This document shows positions 28,631 to 37,558 of a stretch of 64,000 nucleotides of DNA, in pieces (within the stretch, counting starts at the first letter, position 1; each line of letters opens with the position of its first letter). The notes beneath the pieces are model-generated. The model searched no databases. It was not told the origin of the DNA and saw nothing but the letters and a program-made list of their open reading frames with translations. Location: the NCBI GenBank assembly GCA_963847735.1, contig CAWKAV010000005.1, forward strand, positions 62,001 to 126,000, read 5' to 3'. The stretch is from CAWKAV01 sp963847735 (lineage in GTDB: Bacteria > Desulfobacterota > Desulfuromonadia > Desulfuromonadales > BM103). The translations under genes and the position numbers were made by a program.

Positions 28631-29194
28631 CTAGTTATTACCTTCCGCCTGGTCCTTTTGATCGACAATCATCTCTGGTCGCGCAAGAAGTTTGCCCAGG
28701 CTCAATAACACCAACACCTCTTCGCCCTGCATAACTTTGCCGGCAATCAAGTCACGAGCCCCTGCTCCAGCGCCCTCGGCCAAAGGCTCAACCTGTTCCT
28801 CAACAACACTTGTCAAACCCTCAACGAATTCCACAAGCAGGGCCGTCTTGATCGCCCCCTCTTCAACGATTACTAGGCGAGAATTGTCACGAGTCACCTG
28901 CGCACCCTGACCGAGCAGAGGGCATATATCCGTAACCACCACTATTTCCCCGCGCAGGTTGAAAATCCCGCGCAGATGCGCCGGCAACCGGGGTACACGG
29001 ACCATGCGGGGCAGCTTGAGGACCTCACGACAGTTTGCCGCAGGCAAACCGTAACGTTTGTCACCACAACGAATGATCAGATATTCGGTTACAGCACCTC
29101 CGACAGCTTCTTCCACGGCCTCCAGGGTGCGCCAGTAATCATCACGCATTTCCTGCAGGATTTGAGCGATTTCGTAACCTTGATTTTCGCGCAT
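28631..29194 (-). CDS. cheW: CheW-type coupling protein
   Basis: 187 residues. After a ~35-residue helical N-terminus comes a single CheW domain (YLIIRCGDKRYGLPAANCREVLKLP... HLRGIFNLRGEIVVVTDICPLLG), which links receptors to CheA. It is longer than minimal CheW (about 165) because of the N-terminal extension. It lies between cheR and the receptors. GGAG is about 11 bases from the start. Confidence 0.92.
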   Translation of the reverse strand: MRENQGYEIAQILQEMRDDYWRTLEAVEEAVGGAVTEYLIIRCGDKRYGLPAANCREVLKLPRMVRVPRLPAHLRGIFNLRGEIVVVTDICPLLGQGAQVTRDNSRLVIVEEGAIKTALLVEFVEGLTSVVEEQVEPLAEGAGAGARDLIAGKVMQGEEVLVLLSLGKLLARPEMIVDQKDQAEGNN

Positions 29195-29466
29195 GAGCGA
29201 CCAACTCCTCTGACATGGCCAGACAAACTTCTCAAAAGTCTCTCAAAAACACTGGCAATTGCAGATTATAACTATGTTTCAAATTTGTCAAACAAAGCCA
29301 AGCTATAGACTTTATAGATTTTTTTGGGAAGGGTCAATTCTTGAGTGGAATAATCAAGTAAACATTAAAAGGCACTTTTAATCCGGCTCTAAATGAAGGG
29401 GGAAGAGGACCTCAGAATAAGAATGACACGGCACTCCGTGGCATAATGAGAGACAAGAGAATTGGT

Positions 29467-31374
29467 TCATCGTCCATCAATCTCAGCGAGTTCACGACGT
29501 ACTATTTCGAGAAAAACTCCGCGTGTGAGCCCACCGGAAAAAGGAATCACAGCTTGATCAGCACTCTGTTCAAGGACACGCATGGTATTTCGAAGCGAAC
29601 GTAGTTTTTTAGCTGATTCTGCCAAAGAACCATGAGCCTTTGCAGAGAGGTAATGCGCCATAACAAACGAAGGGTCCAACCACAAGACCTTCTGATACTC
29701 TACCAGGGCACGTACCAGAGCTCCCTCCATGTCAAGGATAAGACCACGCACGAGATAGGCTTCCGGCAGCAGGTCATCTTCTTTAATTGCCCGAGCGCAG
29801 CAGATTCGGGCGTCACTGTACTTGCCCTGGTTAGCCAGCAGCAAGCCTTTGCCGACCAAGGCTTTCGAGTTGGATGGCTGCTGTTCAAGCAACTGCTCAA
29901 ACAAAATGGCCGCCTCTGCAAACTTCTCATGATCGAAGGCCGTCATGGCATCACGAAAGAGCTGTTCTGGGTCCGGTTGAAGAACTTTTTCAATCGGAAC
30001 TTGAGGGACGCTTTTCGGCACAACCGATGCTACAGTGGCTCTGCCTGGCGGTTTTCCAGACACCAGAGTCGTCACTTGAGTCAATCGAGCACTTTTAACC
30101 GGCCCCTTGTCCGGCATTTTGAGTGGCACCTTGTCCGGCGCACTCTTTGCGGCAACACCCTCTTTGAGTTGATAAAAGAATGCATTGTTCTGGTGATGTC
30201 GCTGAAACCGATCGGAAATATTCTGCATCGTCTCGGCATGCCCCATAAAAAGGTACCCCTGCGGCTTCAAGACCTGACCGAATTTCTCAACAATCCGCCG
30301 AATCGTATCGAGCTCAAAATAGATCAAGACGTTCCTGCAGAACAACAGGTCGATGTCTCCGGTTGCGCTGTTCTTTACAGAGAAATTATCCGTTTGCAGA
30401 TTGAGGAAATCAAATTGCACCATGCGTTTGACCTGCGCTGCGAGCAGAAAATGGTTATCCATCTTCTCGAAATAACGTTCCCGCAACGGAGCTTCCATCA
30501 TCCGTAATGAGCGCTCGCTATAAATGCCCTCGCGTGCCTGGCTCAGGGACCGCTTGTTGATGTCGGTCGCCAGGATTTGCACATCCCATCCAATCAATTC
30601 GGGGAAATTCTCAAGCAGCAGAATCGCCACAGAGTAAGGCTCCTCACCGGTGGAACAGCCCGCCGACCAAATGCGCAGCTTGCCTTGTGATTTGTTCTTT
30701 TGCAGCAGCCTTGGGATCACGTAGTTAAGGAGCGCTTCCCGATGGGAGCGGTAACGGAAAAAGGACGTCTCTCCGACTGTCAACAGGCCAAGAAGTTTGT
30801 TCACTTCGTCATAATTGTCAGGAACTTCCGTCAAGTACTGTAAATAGGCCGGCAGCGATTCCATTCGTAGCGCCTGCATGCGCCGCATCAGGCCCCTTTC
30901 CAGAATACGGTGATTGTGTTGACTGAAGTGCAGGCCGCTGTGTTGGAGGAGAAAACTTTTGAGAGTGCTCAGTTCCGGTTCAGCAACAGAACCTCCCGAC
31001 AGGTATTTGTGGCTTCCGGACAGACGTTCTAGGCAAACATTCAGACGATCCCGATTGAACGGCCGCACCTGAAAATCGAAAGCATCCAGCATCTCGTATT
31101 CGAGGCTGGCATCATCACTGACAACAATCATCGGCACATGACGCAATTGCCGATGATTGTTAAGTCTCCTGTAAACCTCCAGCCCCTCGCCGCCATAGCG
31201 GTTTATACTGAGGACGATCAGGTTCGGCTGATGCGCCAGGAGTGTGTGTAAAAGGGTTCGCTCGGCAGGACAACAGGTCACATCGTGACCTGCTTGGCTC
31301 AGCCAGCCGCGCAGGTCCTGACAAAGCTCCATTGCGTCATCGATGACGAATATTTTCAGGCGGCGTGGCATCAT
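29467..31374 (-). CDS. Receiver-like / CheR methyltransferase / TPR fusion protein
   Basis: 635 residues. Residues ~5-120 look like a receiver fold with the acidic pair (VIDDA), but the phospho-acceptor site reads LIVLSINRYGG, with Ser where Asp is expected, and the switch Lys is Arg (VRPFN). The middle is a CheR methyltransferase: GETSFFR, SAM loop SAGCSTGEEPYS, and DLLFCRNVLIYF. The C-terminal ~180 residues hold TPR-like repeats (FEQLLEQQPSNSKALVGKGLLL and the next unit). CheR methylates receptor glutamates; TPR-fused CheR is typical of receptors without a pentapeptide tether. It starts the chemosensory operon, 16 bases after glnS, and is followed by a 272-base gap before cheW. Confidence 0.9.
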   Translation of the reverse strand: MMPRRLKIFVIDDAMELCQDLRGWLSQAGHDVTCCPAERTLLHTLLAHQPNLIVLSINRYGGEGLEVYRRLNNHRQLRHVPMIVVSDDASLEYEMLDAFDFQVRPFNRDRLNVCLERLSGSHKYLSGGSVAEPELSTLKSFLLQHSGLHFSQHNHRILERGLMRRMQALRMESLPAYLQYLTEVPDNYDEVNKLLGLLTVGETSFFRYRSHREALLNYVIPRLLQKNKSQGKLRIWSAGCSTGEEPYSVAILLLENFPELIGWDVQILATDINKRSLSQAREGIYSERSLRMMEAPLRERYFEKMDNHFLLAAQVKRMVQFDFLNLQTDNFSVKNSATGDIDLLFCRNVLIYFELDTIRRIVEKFGQVLKPQGYLFMGHAETMQNISDRFQRHHQNNAFFYQLKEGVAAKSAPDKVPLKMPDKGPVKSARLTQVTTLVSGKPPGRATVASVVPKSVPQVPIEKVLQPDPEQLFRDAMTAFDHEKFAEAAILFEQLLEQQPSNSKALVGKGLLLANQGKYSDARICCARAIKEDDLLPEAYLVRGLILDMEGALVRALVEYQKVLWLDPSFVMAHYLSAKAHGSLAESAKKLRSLRNTMRVLEQSADQAVIPFSGGLTRGVFLEIVRRELAEIDGR

Positions 31375-31390
31375 CTACAGGAAACAATCC

Positions 31391-33076
31391 TCAGGCGTTG
31401 GCCTGTTTGTCCCAGGTATCACGCAAGGTTACGATACGGTTGAATACCAGGTTCCCGGGCTGAGAGTCTTTAGTGTCGATAGCGAAATAACCGAGGCGTT
31501 CAAACTGAAAAGGGGGTCCGGATACCGTATCGGCAAGGCTTGGTTCGACCAGTGCCTGCGAGAGGACTTCAAGGGAGTTCTCATTGAGCAACTCACGATA
31601 ATCCCGATCCTTTTCCCCCACCGGGTTGGCAAAATTGAACAGGCGATCATAAAGGCGGACTTCGACCGGCACGGCATGCTCCGCGGAAACCCAGTGGATG
31701 ATCCCTTTGACCTTCTTGCGACCCTCCGGCAAAAAACCGCCACCTGTTTCATGATCGTAGCTGCAACGCAGTTCCGTCACTTCACCGGAGGCGGAGTCCT
31801 TGAGCACTTCATCGCAACGAATGACGTAGCCGTATCGCAGACGCACTTCACGCCCCGGTCCCAGGCGGAAGTATTTGGGGGGGGGATCCTCCATGAAATC
31901 TTCCCGGTCGATGAAGATCTGGCGACTGAAAGGGATGGTCCGCGTCCCCATCGCAGAGTCCTTGGGATGCCTGGCGGCGGTAAATTCTTCCGTCTGTCCT
32001 TCAGGGTAATTGGTAATTGTCACTTTAAGCGGACGCAGCACCCCCATGGCGCGCGGGGCTCTCTGGTCGAGATCGTCGCGGACACAATCTTCCAGGGTGC
32101 TCATGTCGATGACGCTGTCGCTTTTGCCGACACCGATCCTTTCACAAAAAGTGCGAATTGCTTCTGCCGTAAAACCACGCCGGCGCATCCCCGAGAGGGT
32201 TGGCATGCGCGGGTCGTCCCAGCCGGAAACATATTTTTCATTGACGAGTTCAAGTAAGCGACGCTTGCTCATGACTGTGTAGGTAAGATTCAGTCGGGCA
32301 AACTCGATTTGCTGTGGATGGTAAATCTCCAACGCCTCACAGAACCAATCGTAGAGAGGGCGATGATCCTGAAACTCCAGGGTACAGAGAGAATGGGTAA
32401 TCCCCTCGATTGAGTCTGACTGACCGTGGGCAAAATCGTACATCGGATAAATACACCAGGCATCCCCGGTACGTGGATGTGTGGCTCGCAGGATACGATA
32501 CAGAACCGGGTCACGCAGGTTCAGGTTGGGTGATGCCATGTCAATCCTGGCGCGCAACACCCGCGAACCATCGGCAAACTCACCGGCCCTCATGCGCCGC
32601 AAAAGATCAAGGTTCTCTTCAGCGTCGCGATTCCGGTAAGGGCTCTCCTTTCCCGGCTCCGTCAAGGTGCCGCGATACTCGCGCATCTCCTCGGGGCTCA
32701 GGTCGCAAACATAGGCAAGATCCTTGTTCACCAACTTTTCCGCATACCCGTACAAGGTCTCAAAATAGTCCGAAGCATAATATTCGTGCTGACCCCAATC
32801 AAAACCAAGCCAGCTCAGGTCCGCCTTAATGCCGTCAATATATTCCTGCTCCTCCTTGACCGGGTTGGTGTCATCGAAACGCAGGTGGCAGCGCCCCTGG
32901 TAATGACTGGCCAGGCCAAAATTGATACAGATTGATTTGGCGTGGCCGATATGCAGATAACCGTTGGGTTCCGGAGGGAACCGGGTAATAACAGCCTTAT
33001 GTTTACCGCCGGCAAGATCTTCATCGATGATGTTGCGGATAAAATTGGGGCCCAAATGTACCTCGGGATGGTTCAT
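31391..33076 (-). CDS. glnS: Glutaminyl-tRNA synthetase
   Basis: Full-length (561 residues). It has the class I start TRFPPEPNGYLHIGHAKSI, the FDDTNP segment, the VMSKRRL (KMSKS-equivalent) loop, and the C-terminal beta-barrel anticodon domain ending near PVWD-like hydrophobics. It charges tRNA-Gln directly. It lies 38 bases after ispF and probably shares its transcript. Confidence 0.96.
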   Translation of the reverse strand: MNHPEVHLGPNFIRNIIDEDLAGGKHKAVITRFPPEPNGYLHIGHAKSICINFGLASHYQGRCHLRFDDTNPVKEEQEYIDGIKADLSWLGFDWGQHEYYASDYFETLYGYAEKLVNKDLAYVCDLSPEEMREYRGTLTEPGKESPYRNRDAEENLDLLRRMRAGEFADGSRVLRARIDMASPNLNLRDPVLYRILRATHPRTGDAWCIYPMYDFAHGQSDSIEGITHSLCTLEFQDHRPLYDWFCEALEIYHPQQIEFARLNLTYTVMSKRRLLELVNEKYVSGWDDPRMPTLSGMRRRGFTAEAIRTFCERIGVGKSDSVIDMSTLEDCVRDDLDQRAPRAMGVLRPLKVTITNYPEGQTEEFTAARHPKDSAMGTRTIPFSRQIFIDREDFMEDPPPKYFRLGPGREVRLRYGYVIRCDEVLKDSASGEVTELRCSYDHETGGGFLPEGRKKVKGIIHWVSAEHAVPVEVRLYDRLFNFANPVGEKDRDYRELLNENSLEVLSQALVEPSLADTVSGPPFQFERLGYFAIDTKDSQPGNLVFNRIVTLRDTWDKQANA

Positions 33077-33114
33077 AAAACAGCTACTCCTTGCGGTTCT
33101 TCATAAAAGTAACA

Positions 33115-33597
33115 CTATTTCTCGACTGTTTCCATGAGCACTACCGCGTATGCGGATATCCCTTCACCGCGCCCGGTAAAACCAAGTTGTTCGGTGGTCG
33201 TCGCCTTGACATTCACACAACCACTCGGAACCTGGCAAACCTTGGCCAGATTAATGATCATCTGGGCGACATGAGGCGCCAGCCTGGGGCGCTGGGCAAC
33301 GATCGTGGTGTCAAGATTGCTGACCTTGAATCCGCGAGTCTGTGCCAGGCCAACAACATGTTCAAGCAGCAACATGCTGTCAATACCCTTGTAAATCGCA
33401 TCGGTATCTGGAAAATAACGACCGATATCACCAAGACCGAGGGCTCCGAGAATCGCGTCCGAAACCGCGTGCAGCAATACATCGGCATCCGAATGACCTA
33501 GCAGCCCATATTCATGAGGGATTGTCACCCCACCCAAAACCAGAGCGCGATCCGGAACCAGTCGATGGACGTCAAAACCATGGCCGATACGCATCAT
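33115..33597 (-). CDS. ispF: 2-C-methyl-D-erythritol 2,4-cyclodiphosphate synthase
   Basis: 160 residues. It has the metal-binding GHGFDVHRL, the HSDADVLLHAVSDAILGA signature, and the end TTTEQLGFTGRGEGISAYAVVLM. It is the fifth enzyme of the MEP isoprenoid pathway. Start 33597 (ATGATG) overlaps the ispD stop as ATGA and has GAGGTG eight bases upstream; the open frame to 33714 is only overlap with ispD. Confidence 0.96.
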   Translation of the reverse strand: MMRIGHGFDVHRLVPDRALVLGGVTIPHEYGLLGHSDADVLLHAVSDAILGALGLGDIGRYFPDTDAIYKGIDSMLLLEHVVGLAQTRGFKVSNLDTTIVAQRPRLAPHVAQMIINLAKVCQVPSGCVNVKATTTEQLGFTGRGEGISAYAVVLMETVEK

Positions 33598-34295
33598 GTC
33601 AAGCTCACCTCTCCTGCTGTCAGCAACGCTCTGGCCAGGGCCAGGTCCGCCGGCGTTGTTATCTTGAAATTGTGGGGATGGCCGCACAAAACAGCGACCG
33701 GCCATCCGCACCATTCGATCAACGAAGCATCATCCGTCCCAACGTAACCGCTGGCATAAGCCCGCCGATGAGCTTCCCGAATCCGTTCACAGCGAAAAGC
33801 CTGCGGCGTCTGCACCTGCCAGAGCAACCCGCGATCAAGGGTTGACCGGACGCGGTCTTCAACAACCTCCTTGATGGTGTCCTGCGTAGGAATTGCCAAC
33901 AGGGCCGCCCCTTCAACGATGGCCCGCTGTACAAGGGGGCCGATCTGTTCGTTCGGGAAAAATGGTCGAACCCCGTCATGAATCAGAATGACATCCTGAT
34001 CTGCCGCGCCGCAAGCCTCCAGGCCGTTGCGCACCGAGTCCTGACGCTCGTCCCCACCGCTGATTACACTGCTGATTTTCTGCAGCCCGTAGCGATTCAC
34101 CAGCCCGGTTCGGCAAAACGCGACATCCGTTTCAGGGACAATCAGATGAATGGCTGTGATCCGGGGGTGCGCAGCGAGACGCAACAAGGTCCATACCAGA
34201 ATCGGTTGATCGCCCAACTCCAGATACTGCTTCCTGGTGTCACCGCCAACCCTGCTGCCACTTCCTGCCGCAGGGACCAGTACGTGAACATTCAT
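33594..34295 (-). CDS. ispD: 2-C-methyl-D-erythritol 4-phosphate cytidylyltransferase
   Basis: 233 residues. It has the nucleotide-binding N-terminus VPAAGSGSRVGGDTRKQYLEL, the HDGVRPF segment and LTFGEVSLT-like end. It makes CDP-methylerythritol in the MEP pathway. It is coupled by a 4-base overlap to ispF and lies 168 bases from carD, a frequent neighbour in this lineage. Confidence 0.95.
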   Translation of the reverse strand: MNVHVLVPAAGSGSRVGGDTRKQYLELGDQPILVWTLLRLAAHPRITAIHLIVPETDVAFCRTGLVNRYGLQKISSVISGGDERQDSVRNGLEACGAADQDVILIHDGVRPFFPNEQIGPLVQRAIVEGAALLAIPTQDTIKEVVEDRVRSTLDRGLLWQVQTPQAFRCERIREAHRRAYASGYVGTDDASLIEWCGWPVAVLCGHPHNFKITTPADLALARALLTAGEVSLT

Positions 34296-34404
34296 ACGTA
34301 TTCCTGTTGTTGACCGATGGCGACTTTCTTCGTGCTCGAACCAGTACTTTTATCGCATTTGCTGCTTTTTGAAAATAATTATTAGCAGATTATGCGTCTG
34401 GACA

Positions 34405-34438
34405 AACAAAAAGGCCGAGCGCAATCAGCACCCGGCCT
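34405..34438 (-). terminator. Terminator after carD
   Basis: On the minus strand AGGCCG pairs with CGGCCT, with partial pairing continuing inwards, followed by TTTTTGTTTG. It lies 26 bases beyond the carD stop. Confidence 0.75.
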
Positions 34439-34463
34439 GGAATCAGCAGTCGATCTCACGGCA

Positions 34464-34946
34464 TCAGTTGACCATCTTTTCGAGACGCTCCGTAACCATC
34501 TCTTCAGCGATTCCTTCTGCAAGAGCAAGTTCCTTGACCAGCAGCCTTCGCGCCAGCTCGAGAACCTTCTTCTCCCCGTAAGACAGCTCCTTGCCTTCCT
34601 TGATCAGATAGAGTTCACGCAAAACTTCGGCCACATCTTTAGGGTCACCGGTTTTGATCTTGTCGCTGTACTCTCGTTGTCTCCGACTCCAGGAGGCAAT
34701 GGCCAACGAGCCGACTTGCTTTTCCTCGAGGACGTTGTATATTGTCTGGACTTTGTCTTTACTGATCAGGGTTCGCAGACCAACCTGGCGAGCGTTGCTC
34801 ACCGGAACCATGATGGTCATATCGTTGTCAATGATACGCAGGATGTAAAAGTCGTTGGTTTGACCACAAAATTCTCGGGATTCAATCTTCTCAACAACAC
34901 CAACACCTTGTGCAGGGTAAACCGCTCGGTCACCAATTTTAAACAT
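34464..34946 (-). CDS. carD: CarD/CdnL-family transcription regulator
   Basis: 160 residues. The N-terminus MFKIGDRAVYPAQGVGVVEKIE is the CarD RNA-polymerase-interaction (Tudor-like) domain, and a helical C-terminal domain follows. The family binds the RNA polymerase beta subunit and stabilises open complexes, notably at rRNA and housekeeping promoters. ATG 34946 is preferred: GGGAGA lies at normal distance and the homology begins here, although the frame is open to 35000. A terminator separates it from ispD. Confidence 0.92.
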   Translation of the reverse strand: MFKIGDRAVYPAQGVGVVEKIESREFCGQTNDFYILRIIDNDMTIMVPVSNARQVGLRTLISKDKVQTIYNVLEEKQVGSLAIASWSRRQREYSDKIKTGDPKDVAEVLRELYLIKEGKELSYGEKKVLELARRLLVKELALAEGIAEEMVTERLEKMVN

Positions 34947-35075
34947 TCGCATTTCTCCCATGGAAGCGATCAGAATATCACAGAAAGCCTCTTCGGTCAA
35001 GGAAAGCCCAGATTATTCGGGGGTTTGTTCCCAAGGAAACCTTTTGCTAAGAGCATTAACAGCCAGGAGGGGACA

Positions 35076-35990
35076 ATGCGTGTCGGTATAATCGGTGCTG
35101 GCGCCCTTGGCCTCTACTACGGGGCTTTGCTGCAACGTGCCGGACATGATTTGCACTTTTTGCTGCGGCGTGATTTCAAGGCCATTTCTCAAACGGGTTT
35201 GCAGATCACCTCACCAAAGGGAGACTTTCATCTTGCCCGGATTCATGGCTACCGGAACAGCCTGGAAATCGGGCCCGTCGACTTGATACTGGTCGGCCTG
35301 AAGACTTATGCCAACGAGCATCTGGTCGAGCTGGTCCGTCCACTGGTTGCTGCGGAAACTACGATCCTGACCTTGCAGAACGGCCTTGGCAACGAGGATA
35401 TCCTGGCCGAAGCCTTCGGTGACGAACGGATCGTTGGTGGAGTTGCCTTTCTCTGCTGCAATCGCGGCGAACCCGGCATTGTTCATCATCTCGATCAAGG
35501 CTCTATCCGTATTGCCGAATTCGCCGGGGGCCTCAGCCCGAGGGTCAAAACCCTTGGCGAGACCTTCGGCCAGGCCGGCATTCCCTGCGAAGCCTGTTCC
35601 GATCTCACCAGGATTCGCTGGGAAAAACTGGTCTGGAATATCCCCTTCAACGGTCTCTGCTCCTTGACTGGGTTAGCGACTGACCGCCTGCTGGCTTGCC
35701 GGGAAACCCGGCAACTGATCTCGGAGATGATGCAGGAGGTAATTGCGGCAGCGAACCAACAGGGCTTATCGGAACCGATTGGCCAGGACGTTATCGAGCG
35801 ACTGCTGCACGTAACCGACGGCATGGGTGCCTATCGGCCAAGCATGATGATTGACCGTCAGCAATCATCACCTCTGGAGCTGAACGCAATCTACGGTATC
35901 CCGCTGCAGCGTGCCGCGGCAGCGGGGGTAGTGATGACCCGGGTGGCCATGCTTCACGCTCTTCTGGAGGCTACCGAGCAAAAGAATTAA
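35076..35990 (+). CDS. Ketopantoate reductase family protein (PanE/ApbA-like)
   Basis: 304 residues with an NADPH-binding GAGALG near the N-terminus, the GLKTYAN and LQNGLGNED segments typical of the family, and the WEKLVWN / SSPLELNAIYG region carrying the catalytic Lys and Glu. Family members reduce 2-dehydropantoate to pantoate in CoA synthesis; many genomes hold paralogues of unproved substrate, so I do not assign panE. ATG 35076 follows an ideal AGGAGGGGAC; the longer frame upstream overlaps carD and is not used. Confidence 0.87.
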   Translation: MRVGIIGAGALGLYYGALLQRAGHDLHFLLRRDFKAISQTGLQITSPKGDFHLARIHGYRNSLEIGPVDLILVGLKTYANEHLVELVRPLVAAETTILTLQNGLGNEDILAEAFGDERIVGGVAFLCCNRGEPGIVHHLDQGSIRIAEFAGGLSPRVKTLGETFGQAGIPCEACSDLTRIRWEKLVWNIPFNGLCSLTGLATDRLLACRETRQLISEMMQEVIAAANQQGLSEPIGQDVIERLLHVTDGMGAYRPSMMIDRQQSSPLELNAIYGIPLQRAAAAGVVMTRVAMLHALLEATEQKN

Positions 35991-36150
35991 CCTGAGCCAT
36001 GATCTGGAAAAACCTCAATCATTATGTTCTGAAAGGGCATATTATGTCTAGGACCAATAAGAAAGAAAGAGTTGCAGCAATACTTATAAGAAGACCCCAC
36101 CCCAAATGATCAGGGCTGGGCTATTTTTACTGGAAATGGTGATAAATAAG

Positions 36151-36178
36151 AACGGCTCCCAGTTGCCCAGGAGCCGTT
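36151..36178. terminator. Hairpin terminator between panE-like gene and PEP-CTERM gene
   Basis: A perfect AACGGCTCC / GGAGCCGTT stem with a ten-base loop, 24 bases after the PEP-CTERM stop. Stem and much of the loop recur at 52819-52844 beside the second PEP-CTERM gene. Confidence 0.75.
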
Positions 36179-36201
36179 TACATTTTACTAACTGTTTCAA
36201 G

Positions 36202-37005
36202 TTATTCTCTTTTTCTGCGACGAGCAAAGAGAACTAATCCTGCCAAGCCGCCACCGAGGAGGAGGAAGGTAGAGGGTTCCGGAACCGGACTCAAAGAACG
36301 GAAGATGTGAAAATCTACTGGATCGTTCCATTGTGTCATGAAAATCGCGTTACCATTGTAGTAACCGATGTCGTTCAGGTTCCCCGCTGCTTCAGCCGGC
36401 ACCCCACCGGCATTATTGAACCCACGAGTCGTGTAGTGATCAGGCAAGTAGGGATCCCCGGTTGAGCCTGGGGGGAAGATGACCGTACTCCACAACAGCC
36501 CCATTAAATTATCATATTGAGAGAACTCACCACTGCCCAGATACAAGGCTGTTTCATCGACAGCCGTGTCACTGAGGCGATAGTCAGAGTAAGTGTAGAA
36601 ATACAGCGGTGCTGTGCCTTCTCCACCTGGCGTGAAATCTAAACTCGTAATCCATTGTGACATTTGGCTGCCAGTAGTACCACCCGACAGCGTTTGTGTC
36701 AGCCGAACCCTTCCATAAGCACCCAAATTGTACGTAGTTCCGTACTTGTTAGTCCCAATAGGAGTTGAGTTATAGCCACCTGTCAACTCCATAGCAGCAC
36801 CAGTGCCGACCCGGTAGAAGTACGATTCATAAAAAAGGTTGTCGGTGCCATCGACGTTCCAAGTTACGGCGCCATAGGTTGTGTCGTATTTTAGTAACGA
36901 ATTTGAGTCGGTCAAGGTGACGTTGAAAGCACTTGCCGAGACTGTCCACACTGCGAGGACCAGAACTGCGGCGACGCAAATTGATGCTAACTTATACAGT
37001 TTCAT
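36202..37005 (-). CDS. PEP-CTERM sorted exported protein 1
   Basis: 267 residues. A signal peptide (about 1-26, ending VSASA) is followed by a beta-rich, asparagine-, threonine- and tyrosine-rich domain without a recognised family. The C-terminus is a PEP-CTERM tripartite signal: VPEPST, a hydrophobic helix (FLLLGGGLAGLVLF), and RRRKRE. Such proteins are cut and anchored by an exosortase (EpsH/XrtA class), usually in exopolysaccharide or biofilm settings. No exosortase is in this window. ATG 37005 has GGAGG eight bases upstream. It stands alone between intergenic stretches. Confidence 0.9.
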   Translation of the reverse strand: MKLYKLASICVAAVLVLAVWTVSASAFNVTLTDSNSLLKYDTTYGAVTWNVDGTDNLFYESYFYRVGTGAAMELTGGYNSTPIGTNKYGTTYNLGAYGRVRLTQTLSGGTTGSQMSQWITSLDFTPGGEGTAPLYFYTYSDYRLSDTAVDETALYLGSGEFSQYDNLMGLLWSTVIFPPGSTGDPYLPDHYTTRGFNNAGGVPAEAAGNLNDIGYYNGNAIFMTQWNDPVDFHIFRSLSPVPEPSTFLLLGGGLAGLVLFARRRKRE

Positions 37006-37558
37006 TCTAATTCTCCTCCGCTGAACGACCCGCAATTATTAGTAAAAAAGATCAAATTGTTCCCAACATCATTGTTATAAAAAGGACAATTTAAAAATCC
37101 ATTCTTGATATCATGCAAGTTGTGTGCAATTAGCAGAACATATTGTTTTTGTGAGAGAAGCTTTCATTTATAGCCCTTCAAGGTTAATTGTGTAAATTAA
37201 ACCGACACCCATAAGACAGCCATTTCTTTAGGTGAAAAACGTTGGGATACTCACGAGGCCTTGGGCAAGTTATTAAGACTTCAAGGGAAGATTGTGAAGG
37301 GCCTTTCTGCCATCACCGAGGCATTCTGGTAGGTCGAAGGTTGCGGTGGATCACATGGGGAGAAGTGACTTTGAATTGGCTCGGGGAAATAATTAAATGA
37401 TGCAAAACTTCTATTTATCCTGCAGAAGAAGAAAACCGCCGGTCCTAAGATCGAGGGTTTTTGTGTCTGGCTGATAGATGGCAACCAATAAGAATGGTCA
37501 GTCTGTTTCCAAGCCTGGCCATTGCGGAAAAATGTTAATGAAAAGGAGTAATCATCTC
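37006..37558. other. Non-coding stretch between PEP-CTERM gene and monoheme cytochrome gene
   Basis: AT-rich, with no gene I can support. It includes the promoter region of the PEP-CTERM gene (near 37020-37100) and a terminator-like hairpin at 37432-37462. Confidence 0.55.
37432..37462 (-). terminator. Terminator-like hairpin downstream of monoheme cytochrome
   Basis: AAAACCGCCGGTC pairs imperfectly with GATCGAGGGTTTT around CTAA. T-runs lie on both sides. A near-identical core (CGGTCC.AAGATCGAGGG then TTTT and GTGT) recurs at 55958-55984. Confidence 0.55.
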
